Of a stretch of 64,000 bases of DNA, positions 55,359-64,000 are shown piece by piece. This DNA comes from Dendrobium chrysotoxum. Lineage: Eukaryota; Streptophyta; Magnoliopsida; Asparagales; Orchidaceae. Each line of letters starts with the position of its first letter. The stretch's first letter is position 1. The notes under the pieces were generated by a model. That model did no database searches. It was given only the letters and a program-made list of their open reading frames with translations, and had not been told where the DNA came from. The position numbers and the translations under genes were made by a program. Location of the stretch: assembly GCA_019925795.1 (NCBI GenBank), contig CM034314.1, forward strand, positions 27,149,774-27,213,773, given 5' to 3'.

Positions 55359-56856
55359 TTGAAAGTTTGTTAGGGGTGTTAAGCCCTTCTGAACTAGTCC
55401 CGAGGCTAACCAAGAGGGAGGGTGAATTGGATATTTAAAAACTTCTTTAAACAAAAAGAAAAATCTTTTATATCTTCCAGCGAAAACAAATTAAATTAAT
55501 AATAAAAAAATCAATCACAGATTTCACCCAAGCAGTTAATCACACTAAATTAAAATGCGAAAAATAATTAGAAAGAATAAACCAGATTTATAGTGGTTTG
55601 GTCCAACATGACCTACGTCCACTCCCCGAAGGCACCCTCCGAGTATTGTACTAAACCTTTAGTGACTCTCCTTTTGCCCCCACAGCTAAACGGAGAAGCC
55701 CTTATAAAATCACTTCCACCTTCCCCAGTGTGGCGGAGTACCGAGTCCTTTGACATTAAAGAGATCTTCTTCTTCAAAAAACTTCCCTCGAGATGACCCT
55801 TAAATTCGATGGTACTTAGGTGCAAGCTTTCCGGAGCAACCGTGTGAACCCCTTCACACTCCCTCGAAAATCCCCCTTCTAAGGCTCTTCTCCCTCTCAA
55901 ACTCCACCCTTTCCTCTCTCCCTTTCAAGCTCTCTCTTCAAGTTTTCTCCAGAAGAGACGAAGCCTCACTGGCTGCCAAAGACACTTTCAAAGTCTTTGA
56001 CAACCCTTAAATAGAGGGCTCTAAAACCCTTCAAAAATGTTCTAGAGGTAAATATCGTCTAGGACGATCCTGGGATCGTCCTGTACGATTAGTATAAATT
56101 AGTCACTCAAGCCACTATGATCAACATAGTCCTGGACGATCCTCTCAAAAATTTGTTCGTATCATCCAGGATGATTTGTTCAAATTCATACATATCGTCC
56201 AGCATATAGCTCGGGACGTCCAGGAGACTCAGAGGAAAATTAAGGTTTTTGCCACATATCATTCAGGATGATCCTGTGATCATCCAGGACGATATGATTG
56301 TCGAATCCAATCCTTAACCAACAGATCAGTTTATGCATGATTGGCATAGATCGTCTAGTACGATCCTGGGATCGTCCAGGATGACTAGAATAAAATTTGC
56401 AATTTAAATCTTACCTAAATAATGTTTGATGCTAGGGTTTTGAGATCATAATGGATCGTCCAGGATGATATAAATATCATCCAGGATGATTAGTTCAATG
56501 AACAGATCGTTTAGGATGATCCTTGGATCATCCAGTATGATTTGTTCAAAAGTTGAACTTCTGATTTTGACTAGATCTCACTCCCCTTGAGTATGTGTGT
56601 ATATGGTCATTAGCAAGTATACACCCTTAAAGGATTTGACTCAAGAAAATAAAAAGTACATCAAGAGATATTATAAATATCATCACATATAACCTATTCT
56701 ACCCATTCTTGAGCCTTAAAACTTTGTTGGATGGTGCATGCTATTTCCTGAAATGTTAGTATACACATAAGTAAATATACATTCCAAACATTAGGAGATG
56801 TGAGTCATAATATTTGTTATCATAAAAAAAAGAACTCGTGGGCCCGAGTCGTTATA
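55359..56856 (-). repeat. 3' LTR of family D copy 2
   Basis: 1498 bp. The plus strand begins TGAAAGTTTG and ends GAGTCGTTATA. It contains the leader hairpins, a TATA box (minus strand CTCTATTTAAGGG near 56005-56018) and dyad pairs, mostly 21 bp apart, between about 56042 and 56545. Confidence 0.92.
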
Positions 56857-56870
56857 ATCTCCCCTTTTTT
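56857..56870 (-). other. Polypurine tract, family D copy 2
   Basis: Minus strand AAAAAAGGGGAGAT next to the 3' LTR. Confidence 0.88.
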
Positions 56871-58190
56871 GATGATGGCAAATATTACTGGTTGAATTTG
56901 CAAACAAAAAGTATTTTCTCCTAATCTCCCCCTCACTAAGAAAATACTTTTTCAAATAGGGAGAAACATTTTTTTTATTTAAAAAAAAACTACACAAATA
57001 TAATAAATAAAAAAACTTCACAAATACAACAGTATGTTCTCCCCCTTTGACATTATCAAAAAGAAGAGGAGCATAAAAAAATGAAATAGAAAAAAAATAG
57101 ACTAAAAGATCTCTGATCTGGCAAAAAAAGATTTTGAAAACATATTTTGAAATATCAAGAGTTTTCTTGTAATGAATTAGTTGCCTCTTAATTTTATTCA
57201 AAAGCTTAATAAGGTATGTATTGACTACTCATAACCCATAAAGGTTAGAAATTCAGAAATTGTTAATCCAAGCTCAGGTTTTAAAAAGGCTAAAAAACTT
57301 TTTAAGCCAATATCTAAATCAAGGAACAAATTAGATAAGGAAATAAAAATCTTTTAAAAACTCCTTTCATGAAATGTATCTACTAGAAGATTAATGCAAA
57401 GTAATGAATAATAAATTATTATTTTCAAACTCAAGTAACAAATTTATCAAAAAGACATATGGGTTTTCTAAACTTTAGAGATTTACAAGAAGGCAAGCTT
57501 ATTTTTTATGGGCTCATTTTGTGCCTCTTTTCATTTTGGCGCTCTTTACGCATCTTTTGATTTTTGATACACTGTATATCTTTTCAATTTGGCGACATTG
57601 CACATCTTTTTAGCTTTGGGCTCATTTTGTGCCTCTTTTGATTTTTGTAATTTGCCTCCTTTCTAAATCTTTAAAATCAGCAAACCATATTCTTATGATA
57701 AAGATAAACAATCTGATTAAGATAATCTTTGAAGTAGGTTCATTAACTTGCAAAAGATCCCTATAAGATAGACAAAATATAGGGAGATGAAAAAGGTTTA
57801 ATTTCAAAAACAAATTTATAATTTGAAACAGATTTTGAATCAAAAGTGAAATAGCCTTATATAAAGAGTTTTCTTCCTTTGCCTGTTTTTAGAGAAATCA
57901 ATCATAACTTATATAGAATTTTTAGAAAAATAGGAGGTAAATTTTCCATTTTTAGAAAACATGATTTTTAAAAAACTAATTTGATTTTCAAAAGTGTAAA
58001 TGAAATAAAAAGTGATATGTGTGTACTGATAAGAGAAACTACACAAATAATAGAGAAACTAATTTAAAAATTTTAAAAGAAAAATAAAAATAATAAGAAA
58101 AATTACATATAAACAAAAACACCACAAATAAAAAATAACAAAAATGTAAAAACTACAAACACAAACACATAAGCAAAATATTAATTCACA
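56871..58190 (-). other. 3' noncoding region of family D copy 2
   Basis: Same organisation as 36720-38000, with no pol. The motif cluster at 57500-57660 reads on the plus strand GGGCTCATTTTGTGCCTC (about 57510 and 57618), GGCGCTCTTTACGCATC, GATACACTGTATATC and GGCGACATTGCACATC. Confidence 0.7.
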
Positions 58191-59217
58191 TCATCTTACT
58201 CCTGGTCTAATGATTCAGAAGTTAGGTCTGCCTAGGAGATTTTTTGCTTTGCATTATTTGCCCTTATAACAATTTTTTTAGCTTTACCCTTTCCTTTTCA
58301 GGAAGAGTTTTTAAGTTCGGGTACTAATTTTTCATATGTCTAGATTTCCTACATCGAAACCAAATAATATTAGAAGAAATCTTAATATTTTTACCTTTTT
58401 AACCTTTGTTCCACTTTTGTTGATGTTGATCCTAGTGCTTTAGTAGACTTTTCAATTTATTTGTTGTTGATGCTAACACCTTACTTTCATCATATTCTGA
58501 GTCACTTTCCTCCATGTCCTCAGCTTTCAGTACTATAGTATCACCTGCATCCAAAAGCTTTTGACCCAAACCTTGCTTGTAGGCTATGAGTGAGCCAATC
58601 AGATTATCAATAGAATATTCATTCAAATTTTTAGATTCAAAAATTGCAATGACTTTGACATCAAATTTATCAAGTAGAGAACGTTGGATTTTATTGACTT
58701 TTTTAAAGTTTGAAAGTTCTTTTCCTAAAATATGTAGTGATGTCACCATTTGAGTAAACCTAGTATACATATCCAATATTGTCTCATAAGGTTTCATGCT
58801 AAAAAATTCCTAATCATGCATTAAAATATTAAATGTAGATTGCTTGATTTCATAAGTACCTTCATATATAGTGCATAATTTATCCCAAATTTTTTTGCCA
58901 GTTGTGCATAAGGATACTAACATATAATCATCAGAATTCAAAGCACAGAAAAAATAATTCAAAGATTTAGCATTCAATTAAACATTAATTTGTTCTGTTC
59001 TACTCCATTCAAAAAAAGGAATATTAATTTTAATTTCATCTATAATACGTGATGGTACAGAATAACCAGTTTGAATCAAATGCCACATGCGATAATCTAT
59101 TGATTTCAAGAAAGTAGACAGACGAATTTTTCAAAAATTAAAAGTAATATTTTCAAATAAAGGTGGTCGAGTGATTGAATATCCTTCCGCAATATTATAA
59201 TTTTCAAAATTAGCCAT
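58191..59217 (-). pseudogene. gag: gag of family D copy 2, full extent but broken
   Basis: ATG at 59217 (MANFENYNIAEGYSI) to TAA at 58191-58193, 1027 nt, so at least one indel. It shows the N-terminal part missing from copy 1, including a W-to-stop change (TGG to TGA) in its first 40 codons. It matches copy 1 in the core (121 open codons at 58432-58797), the zinc knuckle (now lacking Cys) and the end A-D-L-x-S-E-S. It defines the natural length of family D gag at about 342 codons. Confidence 0.85.
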
Positions 59218-59262
59218 GGATCAAAATTTAAAAGTTTTCTAAAACCTAATTTTATGAATCCC

Positions 59263-59277
59263 AACTTTGATACCACT
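59263..59277 (-). other. Primer binding site, family D copy 2
   Basis: Minus strand AGTGGTATCAAAGTT, matching TGGTATCAGAG with one change, next to the 5' LTR. Confidence 0.85.
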
Positions 59278-60809
59278 TGAAAGTTCGAGAGGCGTGTTAA
59301 ACCCTTGTGAACTAGTCCCGAGGCTTACCAAGAGGGGGGGGGGGAATTGGATATTTAAAAACTTCTTTAAACAAAAAGAAAAATCTTTTTATATCTTGCA
59401 GCAAAAATAAATTAAATTAATAATAAAAAGATCAATTACAAATTTCACCCAAGCAGTTAATCGTAGTAAAATAAAATACGAAAAATAAACAGAAAGAACA
59501 CACCAGATTTATAGTGGTTCGGTCCAACCTGACCTACGTCCACTCCCCGGAAGCACCCTCCCAGTATTGCACTAAACCTTTAGTGACTCTCCTTTAGCCC
59601 CCACAGTAAGGCAGAGAAGCCCTTATAAAATCACTTCCACCTTCCCTGGTGCGGCGGAGTAGCCGGGTCCTTTGACACTAAAGAGATCTTCTTCTTCCAA
59701 AAACTTCCCTCGAGATTACCCTTGAATCTGATGGTACTTAAGTGCAAGCTTGCCAGAACAACCGTGTGAACCCCCTCACACTCCCTCGAAAATCCCCCTT
59801 CCAAGTGTCTTCTCCCTCTCAAACTCCACCCTTTCCTCTCTCCCTTCCAAGCTCTCTCTTCAAGTTTTCTCCAGAAGATACAAAGCCTCAATAGCTTCCA
59901 AAGACACTTTCAAAGTCTTTGATAACCCTTAAATAGAGGGCTGTAAAAATCCTTCAAAAATGTTCTTGTGGCAAATATTATCCAGGACCATCCTGGGATC
60001 GTCCTGTACGATTAGTATAAATTAGCCACTCAAGCCAGTATGATCAGCATAGTCCTGGATGATCCTCTCAAAAAATTATTCTTATCATCCTTGATGATCG
60101 ATTGTCCAGGATGATTTATTCAAATTCATACATATCGTCCAGCATATAGCTCGAGACGTCTAGGAGACTCAGAGGAAAATTAAGGTTTTTTCCACAGATC
60201 GTCTAGGACATTCCTACGATCATCCATGATGATATGATCGTCGAATCCAATCCTTAATTACTTTCCTTAACCACCAGATCAGTTTAGGCATGATTGGCAT
60301 AGATCGTTTAGGACGATCCTGGGATCGTCCAGGACGACTAAAACAAAATCTGTAATTTAAATCTTGCCTAAATTATGTTTGCAGCTAGGGTTTTGAGATT
60401 ATAATGGATCATCTAGGATGATATAAATATCATCTACGATGATTAGTTCAATGAACAGATCGTCCAGGATGATCCTTGGATCGTCCAATATGATTTATTC
60501 AAAAGTTGAACTTCTAGTTTTGACTAGATCTCACTCCCCCTGAGTATGTGTGAACATGGTCATAAGCAAGCATACACCCTTACAGGACTTGACTCAAGAA
60601 AATAAAAAGTACATCAAGAGATATTAAAAATATCATCACATAAAACCTATTCTACCCATTCTTGAGCCTTGAAACTTTGTTGGATGGTGCATGTTATTTC
60701 CTGAAATGTTAGTATACACACAAGTAAATATACATTCCAAATATTAGGTGATGTGAGCCATAATGTTTGTTATCATCAAAACAAGAACTCGTGAGCTCGA
60801 GTTGTAACA
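59278..60809 (-). repeat. 5' LTR of family D copy 2
   Basis: 1532 bp, the partner of 55359-56856. It has a run of about 11 G on the plus strand at 59334-59344 (U5 C-tract), the leader hairpin CACCAGGGAAGGTG (minus strand, about 59638-59651), a TATA box near 59926-59940 and dyad pairs at about 59975-60495. Confidence 0.92.
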
Positions 60810-63150
60810 CGGGTTGTTTGCATCGGTCATGCTTATGTTTAGTCAAATATACATCCCCACTAAAAATATAAGTGCACATGTCAATCAATTCATAAAATTG
60901 TTTATGAGAGAGTGTTGATCCCATGAGATAGGGTTTTATTTCATATAATTATTCTAATATTGTCTACTTCAAGCTTCAAAAATTATCTTAGAATGACTGA
61001 AGAAAAATGAAGATACCAATTGATAAAGTGTTTTGGACTAATGATGGTGAAATCTCCTAAGCTTTCCTAAGTAGACTCTCCTAAATTAAATATGGATCAG
61101 ATCGTATGATTCCTTAGATCACTATTGAGCTTATAAGGATGTAAAGAAGGGTTTATGACCTTCCTACATCTATATTATCTCCATAGACTCTAGAATACTA
61201 AACATCATATGTCTAGGCAAGCAAGTATTCCATTCCAATTCTCCTAATTGTTCTAATATTTCTCCATTGATGTAATATATCACATTATGTTTTAATTCTA
61301 TACATGCCACTGCATAGATTAAAACGAGCAAGAGATATTGAAAACAAACATTCATAATTTAAAGTAGAAGAGTCTACATGAGTAATTACTTAGGCTTTCA
61401 CAGTATTAGTCCAAAACTATAAGTTTAGCTAGCCATAGAATAAAAATAGAATAACATAAATTCCATTTCTTGCTCAAGAAAGAAAGTATAAGTAGAAAAG
61501 AGAAATTATATCTCCTGGAATAAAGAATTCCAAATAAATTCTTCAGATGAACCCTCCCCAAAGTGAATCTCATCTTACAACTTTGCTCTCTATACTCATT
61601 TCCTCTAAATATTTGCTTGCTCACTACAATATTAGTCAACCACTCTAAACTATGTGCCTTACTTTCCTCTAACCTCTCCTCTAAAAAATTATTCAAAATT
61701 TTAGAACTCCCACACATAAAAATAGAAAAACTATTTAGACTTATTATAGAAATAGCTCAGGCATTGTGGTGCTCCATAAGGAGGCTCTATGGTGTTACAT
61801 TATGAATAAATGTCTTGGCACTACAAAGGGTTCTCTGTGTGGCATGTAAACAAATTTTATGTTTGTCAAACATGATTTTCTTTAAAAATATTTCTTTCTT
61901 TCAAATATGCATAGAATAACATTATACCATCCTGAAAGATAAAGTAATGTTTCACTATTGATTTAAAAAGAGAAACTCTTAATTTATTTTTATTATCAAA
62001 CACAGCATATGAAATGTTCAATTCATTCCTATGCGTAAAAGGAATTTTCACCTATCATTTTAATCATGAAACTAAACTAATGAATTTTATTTCATAATCA
62101 AACTGCATAAGAAATATTCAATTCATTCCTAAGAAGAAAAAGAATATTCACTTATCTCTTTGATTATGAAACTAAACTAATATTTAAAGCTAGGTATATC
62201 TCTATAGATTTTTCCTCTATCTTAGAAAGATGTAAGGTCTGGTTTATTTTAACTCTGGGTTCTAGACTTTTTATAAGGGTGAGCCCCAATAATTAATTAT
62301 ATCTCCTAAGAGCATACTCTCAATTAAAGTAAAGACTAAAGTTTTCAAATTCATATACATTTAAAGAAAGATTTGGGTTATCAAGATTTCAGTACGTAAG
62401 CTTTAAATTATAAATTTTGATTTTGATTTAGATCTTTGGAATGATAGAATAGGAAAGGAATGTGTAAAGATCGAGGGTGTATATAATCTGAACTTACACT
62501 TGCCTAGAGTAAGCTGCCAGTTAATAATCCTAAGCATAATCAATCGTCGTATGATTGTAGGATTTGATAGGCTCTATCTTAGGAATCAAAGAATTATAAT
62601 TTAGAGGACAATAATCAATGACGTTATAATATATACATCATCGCACAAGTAAATGATGAATGAATAATAATGTATAAAAAGGTTTTATTCATTAATAATA
62701 TCTTAGAGTACAACCCAAGGTTTGTTGTAAAGTAAAGATGGATAGACTCCACCAATAACAAGCCTAGATTTGTACTGCTATATAATATAAATTTCAACAT
62801 GGTTATTTATTGTAGTCTTCAATCTTTTGGCTTCTAGATCTTCTATAGAATTTTAAAAGATAATCATCTTCAAATGAAGAAGAATCATTTTGTTATGGAA
62901 TTTATCAATGTACATAAATTATCATTTTTAAATCTTTTATAACTCTTGACACTATGCAACTCAATCTTACTATACAAGTATTTAAAATATTTATATTTAT
63001 ATTTGCCTTTACATTATTGCCTAAGTACATTCTACTTTACAAGAATATAAGAGAGTAGTTAATAGATAAAATAAATATATAATATAATGTTAACAAGTGA
63101 TGGTTTAATAGATAGGAAATAAGCGCGAAAGGGAGAAAGTTACCAGCATA
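60810..63150. other. AT-rich region, possibly gypsy LTR, no gene seen
   Basis: It follows the D insertion into what should be the 5' LTR of the minus-strand gypsy element. Minus-strand AATGAATAAAACCTTTTT near 62676-62693 could be an LTR polyadenylation region, but no LTR partner or terminal dinucleotides could be matched. Short frames (61170-61355, 61406-61717) have no recognisable motifs. Confidence 0.4.
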
Positions 63151-63384
63151 GCAAGCAAGCTCCTGTTTATGTCATAACTTCCAAAACGGTAGGAAGGAAA
63201 GGTCATCAAAGGAGTGAACTTGAACAGCGTCAAATGATAACATTACTTGCACAATAAACGAGCGAGCTTTCATGTAGGAAATGTAGGAAGGGAAGCTAGG
63301 TCATCGAGCGAAGTTGAACAGTGCGAAAGGTAGAAAGTTACCTACACAGCAAGTGATCTGATCCGATCGAGTAGGAGCAGAACA

Positions 63385-63640
63385 TTATAGAAGGAACGAA
63401 GTCGAATAGTGTCAAAGGAGCGAAGTCGAACAGCATCAAGGAGCGAAGTTGAACTGCGTCGAAGGATCGAAGTTGAACTATGTCGAAGGAGCGAAGTCGA
63501 ATAGTGTCAAAGGAGAGAAGTCAAACAGCATCTTCAAGGAGCAAAGTTGAATTGCGTCGAAAAAGCAAAGTCGAACAGGCGATGGAGCAAAGCGAACTAC
63601 ATCGAAGGAGCGAAGTTGAACTGCATCGAAGGAGAAACCC
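63385..63640 (+). repeat. Minisatellite, unit about 25 bp
   Basis: About ten degenerate units of the form AAGGAGCGAAGTCGAACAGC followed by RTC, starting near 63391 with looser copies upstream (63190-63340). Alternating GTCGAA/GTTGAA and CAGC/CTGC variants suggest repeated local duplication. Confidence 0.88.
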
Positions 63641-63739
63641 TAACTAGAGTGAGCTCCACTACCAGCGGTGAAATGGAGAAAGTGGCGAAAGGGAGAAAGT
63701 TTCTTACAGTGGCGGAATGTCCTGAAGTCGAGGACAGGG

Positions 63740-64000
63740 GCCCGATATAATCGAATTACTGGCATTGTTTTTGGCGGAATATCCGCCGGTAATATTTCAT
63801 CGGGTTTTAATTAACCCGATGGTAAATCCGTCAGAAATTATCGGCGGAGTATGCATTGGTAAATGGCTAACACTGGAACAAACCCGGTTGTTTAGCCTCC
63901 AGTAATTTACCGACGCTATTTTCGTCGAAAAATTTGTCGTAAAATGACCGACGGATAATTCCACCGGTAATGCCATCGTAGTTTCCGACGTATTTGTTTT
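63740..64000. repeat. Hairpin-rich CACTA-like terminal repeat block
   Basis: Contains perfect short palindromes (GGCGGAATATCCGCC at 63773-63787; a 24-bp palindrome at 63798-63821 built on CATCGGGTT/AACCCGATG). Many CCGACGG/CCGTCGG/CCGCCGGTAA units occur in both orientations, as in the subterminal regions of plant CACTA transposons. It is cut by the window edge, so no terminus can be confirmed. Confidence 0.45.

Larger units (their letters stand above)
55359..60809 (-). mobile_element. Family D copy 2 (minus strand), both LTRs, gag only
   Basis: 5' LTR 59278-60809, PBS 59263-59277, gag 58191-59217, noncoding 3' region, polypurine tract 56857-56870 and 3' LTR 55359-56856; about 5.45 kb. The internal region (about 2.4 kb) has gag and nothing resembling protease, integrase, RT or RNase H, exactly as in copy 1. 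It is a non-autonomous element that keeps gag. Flanks CCGAT and CGGGT do not give a convincing target duplication. Confidence 0.9.

Noticed and set aside
55354..60814. Target duplication CCGAT/CGGGT for family D copy 2
   Set aside because: Only three of five bases match, at no better than chance level; the site was probably altered by later change.

Overview
The window is repeat-rich, AT-rich plant nuclear DNA, most likely from an angiosperm. It contains plant-type Ty1/copia retrotransposons primed by initiator tRNA-Met, a Ty3/gypsy element with plant (Athila/Tat-like) gag and integrase signatures, an endogenous pararetrovirus (Caulimoviridae type), hAT-like and Tourist-like MITEs, and an L1-type LINE tail. 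The species cannot be told from the sequence. I see no intact host gene and no rRNA, tRNA or CRISPR array. All assignments come from reading motifs by eye; no database was searched.

Layout. 1-905: diverged satellite of about 200 bp units. 949-8638: copia element A, with a 5'-truncated left LTR, broken gag, pol with the integrase/RT core deleted, and a full 3' LTR. 8640-9520: remnant resembling a plant-mobile-domain gene. 10961-15054 and 15055-21074: two head-to-tail copies of one endogenous pararetrovirus (capsid, protease, RT, RNase H, then an unidentified second ORF); the second copy is hit by an hAT-like MITE and two Tourist-like MITEs. 21811-22290: LINE tail and CACTA-like repeats. 22300-28900: mostly unassigned, with gene-like fragments.

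28950-55358 is a nest. The oldest layer is a minus-strand Ty3/gypsy element, now in three pieces (gag 53720-55260; RT/RNase H/integrase start 41058-42287; integrase remainder 28950-29645). Copia element B (minus, 29646-41057) split the integrase and left a perfect GGGAT target duplication. B was itself hit by a plus-strand copy of family D (35791-39475). Copia element C (42288-52243, followed by a second, truncated internal region to 52497) interrupts the gypsy RT. A second family D copy (minus, 55359-60809) sits in what should be the gypsy 5' LTR. 60810-64000 is AT-rich DNA, then a 25-bp minisatellite and a block of hairpin-forming repeats resembling CACTA ends.

The most interesting signals are not genes. 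The four copia families (A-D) share LTR architecture: (i) U3 arrays of 15-bp dyad-symmetric boxes, in C strictly paired with a 6-bp spacer (21 bp, two helical turns); (ii) about 40-bp tandem leader hairpins whose stems differ between families by compensatory changes while flanks and the AGGAG loop stay fixed; (iii) a repeated noncoding motif near the polypurine tract. Element B also carries an extra, non-pol ORF with its own TATA box and its own dyad boxes. Both family D copies carry gag but no pol, which suggests a gag-only non-autonomous family.
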